Positions 45,550 to 56,219 of a DNA stretch of 64,000 bases are shown here, piece after piece. Position numbers and translations under genes: made by a program. The stretch comes from Diabrotica undecimpunctata (lineage: Eukaryota > Arthropoda > Insecta > Coleoptera > Chrysomelidae), in contig NC_092808.1 in the NCBI RefSeq assembly GCF_040954645.1, positions 15,057,883 through 15,121,882 on the forward strand, in the 5' to 3' direction. The notes below the pieces were generated by a model. The model was given only the letters and a program-made list of their open reading frames with translations, was not told the origin of the DNA and searched no databases. Within the stretch, counting starts at the first letter, position 1; every line of letters starts with the position of its first letter.

Positions 45550-46456
45550 GAACGCGAAGCTGGGAAAAGAGAAAATATATGAAGAATCCTTTGGTAAGCA
45601 TAGTTTACATGATATTACCAGCAACAACGGTATAAGAGTGGCACAGTTGGCAATGACAAACAAACTAAGAGTTGTTAGTACGTGTTTTCCTGATAAAAAT
45701 ATTCATAAAGGAACCTGGATGATACCTGGTACTAATAAATTTAATCAAATTGATCACATATTAATATCTAAGCGGTGGGCAACCTCCGTAACCGATGTTA
45801 GAACATATAGAGGCGCAAATTGCGATTCGGACCATTTCTTGGTTATATCGAAGATAAAACAAAGAATATCAATGGTAAGAAAAGAGAAAGGCGCCAAACA
45901 AAGAAAATGGAATACATATATGTTTAAAAATCCTAAAAAGAAGAATGAGTACCAGCAGAAAATAAAAGTAATATTAAATGAAAGAGGAGAACAAAACAAC
46001 ATTGAAGAAGAATGGAATATCATCAAAACGACAATTACAAATATGGCAAAGGAAACATTAGGTGAAACCTCAAGCCAAAGAAACGAGGAATGGTTTGACC
46101 AAGATTGCCAACAAGTAATAAATAGCAAAAATATAGCTAGACAGAAATGTCTACAAAGGGATTCCCGATCGAATAGAAAGGCATATGAAGAACTCAGAAA
46201 AGATGCAAAGAAAATATGCAGAAGGAAAAAGAGAGAAATGTTGAATAGAAAAATACAACAAATTACAGATTATAATAACAGAAGAGAGGCTAGAAAATTT
46301 TACAAGGAAATCAAGCAATGCACCCAAGGATACATAACAAGATCAACAGTTTGCAAGGATAAAAATGGGGCAATTATCAGCGAGAAAGAGGAAATAATGA
46401 AAAGGTGGAAGGAGCATTTTCAAGAGCTGTTAAACCCAGAAAAAGAACAAAACTAA
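45550..46456 (+). CDS. RTE-like LINE endonuclease C-terminal half and connector
   Basis: Begins NAKLGKEKIYEESFGKHSLH, then KGTWMIPGTNKFNQIDHILI (the family's W...N.IDYI), TYRGANCDSDHFLVISKIKQ (SDH catalytic motif) and a basic connector RKKREMLNRKIQQITDYNNR. It ends ILMKRWKEHFQELL-like (IMKRWKEHFQELLNPEKEQN) before a stop. The apparent ATG at 45548 is formed at the insertion junction and is not a native start. Confidence 0.85.
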
Positions 46457-46507
46457 GATGAAGAGATAATTCACCACATAGCAGAACAACTAGTTGAGCA
46501 ACCAACA

Positions 46508-47191
46508 TTGGAAGAAACGATAAACGTTATAAAACATCTAAAAAATAACAAAGCACCTGGCACAGATGGAATAACTGCAGAACTGATAAAGAATGGTGGA
46601 CATGCGCTATGGAGGTGTATCCATAAACTAATCGACCGCATATGGACACTAGAAGTCATCCCAGAAGATTGGAAAGTGGGAATCATACTTCCTATGTACA
46701 AAGGGGGAGACAAACGACTCTGCAAAAATTATAGGGGCATAACAGTTTTAAATGTCATCTACAAAATATTATCAGGAATTATATATAGCCGCCTGGAATC
46801 GTTTTCGGAGGAGATTATTGGTGAATACCAATGTGGCTTCAGACCAAAGAGGTCAACTATAGACCAAATACATATGTTAAGAGGTATACATGAAAAATGT
46901 GTTGAATATAACATACCTATTTACAACTTGTATATCGATTCCAAACAGGCGTTTGATGGAGTAGATCGACAAAAGATGTTAAAGAAACTATCTATGTTAG
47001 GGATACCCAATAAGTTGGTTAAACTTATACGAATGACTCTGGAGGGTTCCAGGGCTATGGTGAGAATAGATGGAGATATGACGCAGGCCTTTGATATTGA
47101 AAATGGAATTAGACAAGGGGATGCCTTATCAACAACACTTTTTAATCTAACTTTAGAAGCTGTTGTTGCTGGATGTAAACGGCTGTATTAA
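46508..47191 (+). CDS. RTE-like LINE reverse transcriptase, fingers and palm
   Basis: NNKAPGTDGITAELIKNGGH, IPEDWKVGIILPMYKGGDKR, CKNYRGITVLNVIYKILSGI, EYQCGFRPKRSTIDQIHMLR, YIDSKQAFDGVDRQKMLKKL (motif A) and NGIRQGDALSTTLFNLTLEA: a textbook RTE signature. After a frameshift near 47187 the catalytic box continues as ICAYADDVAIISR (about 47210). The split inactivates the enzyme. Confidence 0.88.
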   Translation: MEETINVIKHLKNNKAPGTDGITAELIKNGGHALWRCIHKLIDRIWTLEVIPEDWKVGIILPMYKGGDKRLCKNYRGITVLNVIYKILSGIIYSRLESFSEEIIGEYQCGFRPKRSTIDQIHMLRGIHEKCVEYNIPIYNLYIDSKQAFDGVDRQKMLKKLSMLGIPNKLVKLIRMTLEGSRAMVRIDGDMTQAFDIENGIRQGDALSTTLFNLTLEAVVAGCKRLY

Positions 47192-47335
47192 TACAAGATC
47201 TATGCAAATATGCGCATATGCGGATGATGTTGCCATAATAAGCCGCAAAAAAGGGTATTAAGCGAAAAAGTCATAGAACTGAAACGAGAAGCTGCTACGT
47301 TTGATCTATATATAAATGAAAGCAAAACAAAATAT

Positions 47336-48004
47336 ATGGAGTGCACAAAATCGAATGAACATGAGAATCTGAAGGTAGACAACCATACCTACAAATATGC
47401 CTCCACTTTTCCCTACCTAGGCTCAATAATAAATGACAACATCAACATCAGTCAAGAAATACAAGCACGGATTCTTAGCGGTAATAAGTGCTTTTATGCA
47501 TACAAAGACTTAATGAAAAGTAAGTTACTGAATCGTGAGTCTAAGCTGAGAATCTACAAAACAGTAATTAGACCAGTGGTCACATATGGATGTGAAACGT
47601 GGACCCTCTCAACCACTGATGAAAATCAACTGAGAATGTTTGAGCGCAAAATACTAAGGAAGATATTTGGACCAACCCAATGCAGCGATAGTTCGTGGAG
47701 AATTAAAATGAACCACGAGCTGGATGAACTAATGCAGAGCGCAGATATTGTCAGATTTGTAAAATCACAAAGACTAAACTGGCTTGGTCACCTAGAAAGA
47801 ATGCCAGATAATCGAGCTGTAAAAGTAGTCCAGAGATGGAAGCCCCAAGGAAACAGAACAAGAGGAAGGCCCCGTAAAAGATGGATAGACGACGTAGAGA
47901 GGGATCTTAAAACCATGAACATCAGGCAGTGGCGAAGGAAAGTATCCGACAGGGCAGAATGGAAAAACATTGTTAAGCAGGCCAAGACTCACAAAGGGTT
48001 GTAG
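47336..48004 (+). CDS. RTE-like LINE C-terminal domain
   Basis: 222 residues: FPYLGSIINDNINISQEIQA, RPVVTYGCETWTLSTTDENQ, ERKILRKIFGPTQCSDSSWR, RLNWLGHLERMPDNRAVKVV and RTRGRPRKRWIDDVERDLKT. It is the standard C-terminus after the RT thumb; similar but shorter versions lie at 7135-7719 and 63197-63590. Confidence 0.82.
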   Translation: MECTKSNEHENLKVDNHTYKYASTFPYLGSIINDNINISQEIQARILSGNKCFYAYKDLMKSKLLNRESKLRIYKTVIRPVVTYGCETWTLSTTDENQLRMFERKILRKIFGPTQCSDSSWRIKMNHELDELMQSADIVRFVKSQRLNWLGHLERMPDNRAVKVVQRWKPQGNRTRGRPRKRWIDDVERDLKTMNIRQWRRKVSDRAEWKNIVKQAKTHKGL

Positions 48005-48039
48005 CGCCATTAGAAGAAGAAGAAGAACTATTATAAATA

Positions 48040-48654
48040 TTTAAGAATCCACAAAATCAAGCAGTAAACCTAACATAAAGAAAGAAAATAAAAATCAAAT
48101 GATGCATGTTAATTATAAACTAATTTTCTAAATCTAATAATAATAACACAAAAGAACTGTGTAAAATATTTGTTAATTTTTTTACGTAAAACACATTATC
48201 AATTTTTTTGCAACATCAAAATCACGGCCTCCAGTACCACCTAACGCCAGCTACCCATATCCCGTAATCTTTATTAAGGATATGTGCATACCTAATAACA
48301 AAAGAATTCGATCGTGGTCTGATATCCTTCAAAACGGAAGTTACAAAAAAACCCGTAATTATTAATAAGGTTACGGTATTTCTATCTGTACATCTGTAAT
48401 TCGTATTTTACAGAGGTTGAATAATGAAACTGACCAAAAGCACCACACCCATTTATTAGCGGTGAACTTGAAACGATGTGTTTATTAATTTTAAGTGTTA
48501 GCGAATAATTAGAAATAGTTTTATTCGGATTATTAAAGCAACGGTTACATTAAGAGGAAGTATATTCAATAAGTAATTTTATCCATTCATTTAAATAATT
48601 ACATTTTATGTTTGTTTTGATATTTCGATTTCCAATGCGGAACATTTATCGGCG
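48040..48654. other. Intergenic, nothing recognised
   Basis: AT-rich with one GC-richer patch at about 48220-48340. No frame, repeat boundary or domain that I can support. Confidence 0.4.
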
Positions 48655-48745
48655 CAACAGCCGATAGAGGTAGGTTTCAAGAAATTGTAAATATGGTGAT
48701 GGCCAACATCTGAATACGGACACCTAAAGAAGAAGAAATATTGTT
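48655..48745 (+). pseudogene. LINE 3' terminal scrap
   Basis: Reads ATADRGRFQEIVNMVMANI then a stop and an AAGAAGAAGAAAT tail, as at the ends of other LINE copies in this window. About 90 bp only. Confidence 0.5.
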
Positions 48746-48749
48746 GTTC

Positions 48750-48831
48750 TCTTCAAATCCCTTTTATATTTGTATTTGGTGTTTCTTTAATTCCTTTCTT
48801 CAATCTTGTGGACTTTCTTGTTTATAAATAA
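48750..48831 (-). pseudogene. Penelope-like fragment, 3' side of a LINE insertion
   Basis: The minus strand reads NTKYKRDL or, in the other frame, PNTNIKGI, corresponding to IPYIKGI in the element at 35373-36180. The same element resumes at 50813 beyond the inserted LINE. Confidence 0.5.
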
Positions 48832-48840
48832 CAATGGATA

Positions 48841-48911
<71 letters not shown>

Positions 48912-48950
48912 CAGGATGCAACTTGTAAAAACAATACATTTTCTAGACGG

Positions 48951-49573
48951 CTATCGCTTTATTCCCGTTCTCCTCCGCCAATCCTCCCGGTCCAAGGCAT
49001 GCTCCTCCTTCAAACCTCTCGATTCCATCCATGAGCGTTGAGGTCTATCTCTTTCTCTCCTTCCAGGGGACTTCCATCTGTGAAGTTTTTTGGGCCAACG
49101 TTCGTCAGGCATTGTTAATAGGTGTCCAAACCATTTTAAACCTCTTCTTTCTATTCTGTCAATGACCGTTTCTGTAGCATTCATGTTATTTCTTATTGAT
49201 TCGTTGGTCTTCTTTTCCAGCCTTGATGTTCTAGCACTTCTCAAATTTTAACTGCCAACAATTTTCTCTTCAGGTCTGCATTAATTGTCCGTATTTCAGA
49301 GCCATAAAAAAGAACTGATTTAACCATGGTTTGCCCTATTCTTTTTTTATTCATTTTGGAAATGTTGCGATCCCACCATAAGGAGTTCAGTCGTCCTACA
49401 ATTTTACGTCTCTGATTAATTCGGTGTTTAATTTCGGTTTCTCCCAAGCCGTTTTTACCAATGAGTGCACCTAAATATTTAAATTTTTCCACTTGTTTGA
49501 TTTCCACGTCTTCGTCTATCAACACTTCAAACCTTGCATCTGAATTGATAACTAAATATTCTGTTTCCTTCAT
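48951..49573 (-). pseudogene. LINE C-terminal region, two frames
   Basis: 49573-49241 reads VEKFKYLGALIGKNGLGETE, IKHRINQRRKIVGRLNSLWW and SVLFYGSEIRTINADLKRKL. After a frameshift, 49244-48951 gives RIERRGLKWFGHLLTMPDER and SPGRRERDRPQRSWMES. Together these form the usual RT thumb and C-terminal tail. Confidence 0.75.
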
Positions 49574-50070
49574 GCTGACTTGTAACCTTCATTTTACATA
49601 TTCTTTGTATAGACGCTTTATCATAAATTCTAGATCATAAGAATCTTGAGCTAGGACGACTTGATCATCCGCAAAGTTCAGGGGGAATAGTACATCATTT
49701 CCTTTGGGGATTCCCATTCCGTGGCAGTGGTTTTCTAATTTTGGAGGGTTGCCTTAATATAAAAATAAAACAATAAGGGTGACATACTGCATCCTTGTCT
49801 TAGTCCTTTAGTTACTTTTATTGGCTCTGATAGATCCTCTTTTTACTCTACAGTCTTGGCACTTAAATTTTGATTTCTGTCTCATTATTATATAGTCTAT
49901 GATCGACTTCTGTTGGAGTGAAGGTCATTCCCAATTGTATTTATGAATATCTTTATGTTGTAATTGGGTATTCAATACTTTTAAACCAAAAAGTTGACAG
50001 GACTTAATTAAGCAGTCCCTTAAACCATTTTTAACTCAAATTTCTCCGTGCCCTCCCACCACGTCATCGT

Positions 50071-50586
50071 CTATTTGAGAACTACTCTGACATTTAGGTC
50101 TCCTAACAGTATTATTTCTGGATGACTTTTTATTTTATCACAAATCTTTGATAACTCTTTATGAAAGGAATCTTTAACTTGTGGATTTGAATAGTCTGTT
50201 GGCGAATAGACTCCAACAACTATTGTTTCGATGCCGTACAATGTGACAGTCATGGTCAGAATTCTTTCAGAGATGCACGCATAGTCTTTTATATATTTTT
50301 TTATAAGAATTGAGACCCCTGATTTAGCGTGTACGTGTTTCTCTACTCCTAACCATATATGAATGTAGTCTTTAATCTGTTCATTTCCTTGGCTTTTCTT
50401 TTTGGTTTCAGAGAGCACTATGATGTCCATTTTTTGCTTTGTCATTTCAGTTAAAATTTCCGATGTCTTGTGAGTCATCCCTTGGTTGTGCCAAGTACCA
50501 ATTTCCAAAGTCTTTTTCTTTGCCAGGTGTCGTCGTCGTAAGTTTTCATCCATATACCGAGGCTCGGCGTTAGAATTTTTAGTCAA
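50071..50586 (-). pseudogene. LINE endonuclease N-terminal half
   Basis: KTLEIGTWHNQGMTHKTSEI (family TWNVQGM), MDIIVLSETKKKSQGNEQIK (catalytic Glu), SGVSILIKKYI, VVGVYSPTDYSNPQVKDSFH and EIILLGDLNVRV (GDLN). The frame ends just after this motif, where the element is deleted. EEP-type fold. Confidence 0.8.
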
Positions 50587-50812
50587 AAGAGTTTTTTTCA
50601 GAGGATGAGGGACTGGCCCATCGCTCGGTTTCTTCCCTTAGTCGATAGGTTCCAGTATTTACTGGCAGAGCCGAGTTCTGTTTCCAGAACCCCAACCCTT
50701 TCGTTGGGAAACGGGTGAACATTTCTCAGAGTTTCCTTGCAATATAAGAGTCGACATCCCATATTTCCCCCGAGGTCCATAACCAGCCTTTAACCACCCA
50801 ATGGATAATCAT

Positions 50813-50990
50813 CCTTTTTTTAAATCGCTGTTAGTAGGATTTTTTCTTCCTGAAATGCATTTTCGTTATAGCAGGTATTGTGGGCTCTATCGTATACTGA
50901 TTTGATAATTCACGAATAATGATTTGTGGAATAATGATTGGTAGAAAATTAGATATTTAAATCATCACTCAAACCAAAACATAAATATCA
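50813..50990 (-). pseudogene. Penelope-like fragment, 5' side of the LINE insertion
   Basis: The minus strand reads IIKSVYDRAHNTCYNENAFQ then EEKILLTAI, the same segment as IIKSLYDRAKVTYSNENSFL-EEKHLL in the element at 35373-36180. It is split from 48750-48831 by the LINE. Confidence 0.7.
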
Positions 50991-51449
50991 AAAAGGGAAT
51001 CAATAAATCACTATAGGATAAAGCACAAATGAACGAAAATGCATTTTAGTAAGAAAACAATCTGCTTACAAATATTTTATCAAAAAATACTTATTTGTTG
51101 TCAGTTATAAACAAGAAATTTCGGAAAATTGGCGAAATAAAACAAAAAACTCTAAAAATGATCCGGAAATGCCCATAAGAAAGGATTTGAGGAACACAAC
51201 ACCACCTATGTGGCGATCCCATGAAACAAGTTTTAAGGAAAAAATAACATTAAAATAACAGCAACTTTTATTCATACCCAAATAATAACAGGTAATGTTA
51301 GACCTTTTGTCAATACAAAAACTAATTTAAAAAGCTGATAGCGGGCCACAATACTCAATGAAACGCAATTTTATTTTATTTTTGAATTTATTTTCTTATA
51401 ACAATAAAATAAATAAACAGTTCTTAATTAAAAACAGATCTACTTGGGT
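50991..51449. other. Intergenic and 3' UTR of gene 7
   Basis: The last about 90 bp are probably the 3' UTR of gene 7, with AATAAA-like signals on the complement around 51370-51415. Nothing else recognised. Confidence 0.4.
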
Positions 51450-54400
51450 TTAGTGGTGGTAGTAGGAAGGAGCAGCATGTACTTCTGGAGCAGAAAAACT
51501 GGAGTAAGATACTTCAGGGGCACTGGAGTAAGATACTTTGTTAAATGCTGGTACTTTGGCTACTAGCGGTGATGAATATGAAGCTTTAACAATGGAATGA
51601 GGGTAAGCTACAGGCGCAACAGTTTTTAAGACAGGTTGAGCATAAGCTACTGGTGCGACGGCTTTTACAATAGGTTGGGCATAGGCTACTGGAGCAACTA
51701 TTTTGGCAGCAACTGGAGCAATGGCCTTAACTGGATGAGCGGCTGGTTCACGGTGTACAACAGCATTGAAACCACTGTGAGCATCGACGGTGTATTCTAC
51801 TACTCTCTTGGTACCATCAGCTTCAATAAGAGAGTAACTTCCCTTAACAACATCACCTTGGCGAGTTTCGTGTTGACTTTTCACGTCTCCGGTATGGGGA
51901 TCTTCTACACCATAACTAAAATCATAGTGAGCTGGAGATGAGTAATCTTCAGCTACAACTTGTTTAACTACTTTGTATACTGGAGCAGCTACTTTAAAAG
52001 CTGGAGCAGCGTACGCTAATGGAGAAGAATATATCACTGGAGCGGCTACTTTAATTGCTGGTGCAGCTGCATAGTGAACTGAAGCAGCAACTTTAGAATA
52101 ACTTGGTCCACCATATGATACTTCAGGAGTTAAAACACTTGAATAAGAAACTGAAGAAGCATCTGAGTAAGAATGGTGAGGGCTCAGAATTACAGCTTGG
52201 GTGGAAGCTACAAGAGCCAAGAAACCAATGAACTAAAAAAAATATTTTGTTTATTTACATAAAAGTTATAAAAAGAAATAATTATAATAAAAATAAAAAA
52301 ATTAATAAATGAAGACACAAGTGCATAAAGGATATATGTAACATTTTAAAAAAAAATCAGTTTTTAGGCTCAGTAGGTCTGTTTTAACCCCTAAATTTGC
52401 TTTATAAGATTTATTTGGCTTAAAAACGTTTAGCAACGATTTATTTAGGGGATAAAGGATCTATGTACCAAGCAATATTTTATTACAAAAGTGCATAAAA
52501 GATCCATGTGCTCAATATTGTACATAGATCTTTTATGTCTGACCAAACGGATTGCTGTTGTCATGTCATGTTACATAGATCTCTAAAGTTAGGTTATGTT
52601 GTTCTTTACATCTAAAATCGTACTGTGTACTTTTATAGTGAAAATAATGAAATAAGTTGCGAAAATGTCAGCAAGAAGTAGACTTTTACCTTATCTGGGA
52701 CAAAAACAGTACGAAGGTATGTTGAATTAATAATAAATCTTGTTTTTTACTAAAATATGCTTCTTAATATTAATTTGAGGTTAAGAGTTTACCGGAACGG
52801 TAACAAAATACCTGCATAAAACTTGTTTTGAGCAATGTTTTTATTATTTAAACATTGTAGAACAACTTAATCAGATAAAAAGAGATTAAGCATAACTTTA
52901 TTGTCGTAGATATTGCCGAAACTTTACCTGAACAAGATAAAACTCCACCAAGAATCGAGAATATCCTGCATGAAAAGCAGATATCTTTACCGGAGTTGCA
53001 AGATACATTTAACGGTAAATATTCATTCTAAAATTAAATTGTTTAAAGGTTTTGCTCTACAGATAAAAATTATAAAGTAACCTACCTACCCTATATGTTT
53101 AAACAAAAATTTTAAATTGTAGATTCTATATCTGAAGATGAAGTAATTTTTTCAGAATATACTTCAGACGACTACAATCCAGATAGTACTGATTCGAGCG
53201 AAAGTTTTGAAGATTCTCATTGTGAGGATGAAAGTCATCCTGTATCAGTACCACATGTCACAGCAGAAGATTCAGTTTTACTTATAACATGAAAATACTG
53301 AAAATCTATTGGACAGGAAGGAAAGTCTTTTAATATCTAGACATAATGTTAAGAGAAAGGTATTCAATTTGCCAGAAAAAAAATCAAGAATAAGGAAACG
53401 CCGTCCTGAAACATGGAAGAAGAATAAGACTGCCTTAGCAAGACAGAGAGGTGAGACATACATGTCATTATAAAGTAAAAAAGAGATGCCAAGCAAAAGT
53501 CCCGAATTAGGATCTTTATGCAAAAAAGAAAATTGCAAAAAGAAATGTGATGAGCAATTTAACAAGTTTGATAGGGAAACAATATTTCGTAACTTTTACG
53601 CATTAGATCAAAATGCAAAAAACTCATTACTTTTTAAATCTGTTTCGATTATGCCAGTTATTCGCCATAGAAAAAACATTAGTAAAAATAAATCATATAC
53701 ATTTGGTTACACAATAACGTGTCAGACACGTATCAAAACTGTCTGTAAGACTGCCTTTATCTCCCTTTACCAAATATCAAATAAAAAGGTGCTCATTCAG
53801 AATCAATTAAAAACAGGGACTACAGCTCCTTCACCAGATAAAAGGGGCATCATAATTCTAGACCAAATAAAATAGAAAAAGATGTGGTTGATGCTGTAAA
53901 AGGACACAGTTTCTTTTCCTGCAGAACAGTCACACTATTCGCGAAACAAAAATGCCAATAAAATGTATTTGTCTCCCTTGTTAAATATAACAAAACTGCA
54001 TGAATTGTATCAAGAATATGTTCAAGAAACTAAGATGGACAAACGGTTTTTGGTTTCAAAAAGTTTTTATACGCACATTTTCTCATCAGAATTTAATTTG
54101 TCTTCTGGCCAGCCCAAAAGTGATACATGCAGTATGTGCGATGCCAATTTAGGGGATGAGATCCACAAAGAAAAATTTAAATTTGCTTTTGAGCAACAAA
54201 AAGTCGATAGAGAACGGGCACATAATAATAAAGAAATATGATATTTAACCATGGACCTACAACAGACCATGCCTTTACCACGCCTTACTACTTCTAAGGC
54301 ATTTTATTTGAGGCAGATGTGGTTCTATAATTTTGGAATCCACTCAATAACGTCAGAGGGTGATAAAGCCTACTTTTTTAATTGGACCGAAGATGTAGCA

Positions 54401-55888
54401 ACGAAGGGCAGTCTTGAAGTTGGCAGTAGCTTGCACACATTTGTTCAACTTTTAACAAGCAGAAAGAAAGAAATAAACCATCTTCTCATATGGTCTGACT
54501 CGTGTGCAGGGCAGAACAAAAATTTTAACCTAATATGCCTATATCAGTACTTAATTTTAAAGGGATACGTGAAGATAATAGACCATAAATTTCCAGAAGT
54601 AGGGCATTCCTTTTTAGATATTGATAGAGATTTTGGAATAATTGAAAAGAAATTACGAAAAGTTGAGACCATATATGCCGCAGATCAATATAGAGATATT
54701 ATAAGAGAATCAAGTAAAAAAGGTTCTGTTATTATAAATATGACCGACCATTTTAAAAATATAGCAGACATAGAAAATAAATTACACTTATTAAATAGAA
54801 AACAGAATTGCTGTGGAGATAAAATAAATTTTAGAGATGATATCAAATGGATACGTGTGGATAGCTACGGTGAATATTACTACAAAAGCTCCTTAGACCC
54901 AAACACGCCGTTCTTAAAAGTGGATATAATAAAAAATGTAAGGGCGAATTCAGGAGAAGGTTTTGTATTAGAAGCTATACCAAACAAAACGAATACTCTG
55001 TCCGTTGAAAAAATTAATAATTTAAAACAACTTTGTTTTATAGAGGAAACTTATAGACATTTTTATACTCGTCTATGGGAAAATAAAGAAGGCGCAGAAA
55101 TCGAAAATGAAATAAATAAAAAAATAAAAAAAAAGAAGAACGAATTAGAAATAACATTTGGTTTTACATCGTTTTATTGTTTCTTGTATCCTTTATGCAT
55201 TTTGAATTAAAAATGTTTGCCAAAGTTACTTAGGAAATAAAGGATTTATGTACATTTGTAATTAAATATTTTTCTTTACTTGTGAATTATTATTGTTAAA
55301 TTATCAATAATAAAAAGTGTACTTTAAGGTCTAAGTTTCTTCAAAATTGTATCAGGCTTATTAATAAAAAAGTTCTAATTAAAAAACTTTGAATTCATTT
55401 TACTTGAAAAGTTGTTTATGTTACATAGATCCTTTATGCAAATGTGTCTTCAAATATTTAACAAAGTCGCTTAGTGGTTTTTTCGTGGTTATTAAACAAA
55501 TATATAAAAAAAATTTAACCAGTCACAGATATAGAAATTTTCACATCCCATGCGGTAACGGCTCGAAAATTCTGTAGGTCTTATTTCGAGTATTTCAAAA
55601 TCCTTTAACTTAAATTAATTTTATTTTAATACTTTTGTACGGCGATATATAAAAATGAGATTTTCTGCGACTTGCAATTATTTATTCGAAGGAATGATTT
55701 TTGTGAACATTTCAGTCTTCTTATCGGAGCACTTTAGTTCTCAGGAAATGAAATAAACAAAGTTTTAGTAAATTGTAAATATGCATTCGAAAATAAAAAA
55801 AAAACTTTTAAAGACAATTCTCTGAGTTTACCGATTTCTAAATTTCAAATTGACCAAGTGCAATTTGGTTACTTACTTTAAATGCCAT
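51450..55888 (-). CDS. RR-2 cuticular protein, gene 7
   Basis: Exon 1 (55877-55888) encodes MAFK with GTAAGT; exon 2 (51450-52232) follows TTTTTTAG. Total 264 aa. Signal peptide [17 protein letters not shown], then [10 protein letters not shown] and a Ser/Tyr-rich stretch. The RR-2 domain lies at about 100-167 ([60 protein letters not shown]). The tail has [17 protein letters not shown] repeats rather than AAPVAHAAY, so genes 7 and 8 form a separate subgroup. The 3.64-kb intron holds a whole DNA transposon (52311-55450) in antisense direction. Confidence 0.94.
52311..52344 (+). repeat. Left terminal inverted repeat
   Basis: 34 bp, GAAGACACAAGTGCATAAAG..., matching the complement of 55417-55450 at 31 positions. 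Confidence 0.9.
52440..52590. repeat. Subterminal repeats of the transposon
   Basis: GATAAAGGATCTATGTACC (52451-52469) and GTGCATAAAAGATCCATGTG (52491-52510) are direct; TACATAGATCTTTTATG (52521-52537) and TTACATAGATCTCTAAAG (52571-52588) are inverted. All are variants of the terminal repeat core ATAAAGGATCTATGTA. One more lies at 55237-55253 near the right end. They are likely transposase-binding sites by analogy with other cut-and-paste elements. Confidence 0.75.
52665..55210 (+). pseudogene. DUF7869-type transposase-like protein, nearly intact
   Basis: Putative exon 1 (52665-52716, [17 protein letters not shown]) ends at a GTATGT donor. Exon 2 (from about 52914 after TCGTAG) and exon 3 (from about 53123 after TTGTAG) give an acidic N-terminus. 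Then come [20 protein letters not shown], a nonsense codon at about 53471, [15 protein letters not shown] (zinc binding), a frameshift near 53850, [40 protein letters not shown] and DTCSMC. Catalytic candidates: [40 protein letters not shown] and [17 protein letters not shown]. These three acidic motifs suggest an RNase H-like D-D-D/E fold; that is inference. Confidence 0.75.
55417..55450 (-). repeat. Right terminal inverted repeat
   Basis: 34 bp ending ...CAAATGTGTCTTC at 55450, followed by AAAT. Confidence 0.9.
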
Positions 55889-55948
55889 TATTTGGATCAC
55901 TCGAAACGTAGATTGATCTACTGAATGATTCAATATGATTATATATCA

Positions 55949-56075
55949 TTTATATATAATGAAAATAGCTACTAAAGGCGTGGTGATTATATCATCGAAT
56001 ACTTATATTCCTAAAATTACTTTCATTGACAATGTAACACCAATTTCTAAATGCAATAATGTGATCTAACCTTGA
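55949..56075 (-). promoter_or_regulatory. Promoter of cuticle gene 7
   Basis: Complement TATATAAA at 55949-55956, CCACGCCTTTAG at 55972-55983, and TCAAGGTTA at 56067-56075. The first two, and the segment CATTTAGAAATTGGT further out, are shared with gene 8. Confidence 0.6.
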
Positions 56076-56219
56076 ACTAGAAAACATTTTGTATAATTAA
56101 TACCAGTAAAAATGATCGGTATTTTATAAAATATACTTTACGTAGAACTTAAAATTACTTTGATTTTTGACTTAGTTTAGCTTTGAGAGGTTTTATTTAC
56201 CAAATAAAATTTGGAAGAA

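Larger units (their letters stand above)
45550..48025 (+). mobile_element. 5'-truncated RTE-like LINE with 13-bp target-site duplication
   Basis: AACTATTATAAAT occurs at 45537-45549 and 48026-48038. The element starts inside the endonuclease GDxNAKLG motif and ends with a (GAAGAA)n tail. Three frames follow in order: 45550-46456, 46508-47191 and 47336-48004. It is the best-preserved RTE-like copy here. Confidence 0.9.
48846..50798 (-). mobile_element. LINE with (TA)n tail inserted into a Penelope-like element, 14-bp target-site duplication
   Basis: CAATGGATAATCAT is present at 48832-48845 and 50799-50812. Between them the minus strand carries, 5' to 3', a leader, an endonuclease start (50586-50071), a reduced RT core (GLRQGCSMSPLLF at about 49780, NFADDQVVLAQDS at about 49660) and the C-terminal region (49573-48951). 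It ends in an AT array (about 48846-48909) lying inside the duplication, so the array is the element's own 3' tail. Most of the endonuclease C-terminus and RT fingers are deleted. Confidence 0.85.
52311..55450 (+). mobile_element. DUF7869-type DNA transposon with 34-bp TIRs and AAAT target duplication
   Basis: The terminal inverted repeats 52311-52344 and 55417-55450 begin GAAGACACA and continue TGCATAAAGGATMTATGTAA, differing at 3 of 34 positions. AAAT flanks both outer ends (52307-52310, 55451-55454). The motif ATAAAGGATCTATGTA recurs inside both ends. The element encodes one multi-exon protein on the plus strand, antisense to the cuticle gene. Total 3,140 bp. Confidence 0.9.
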
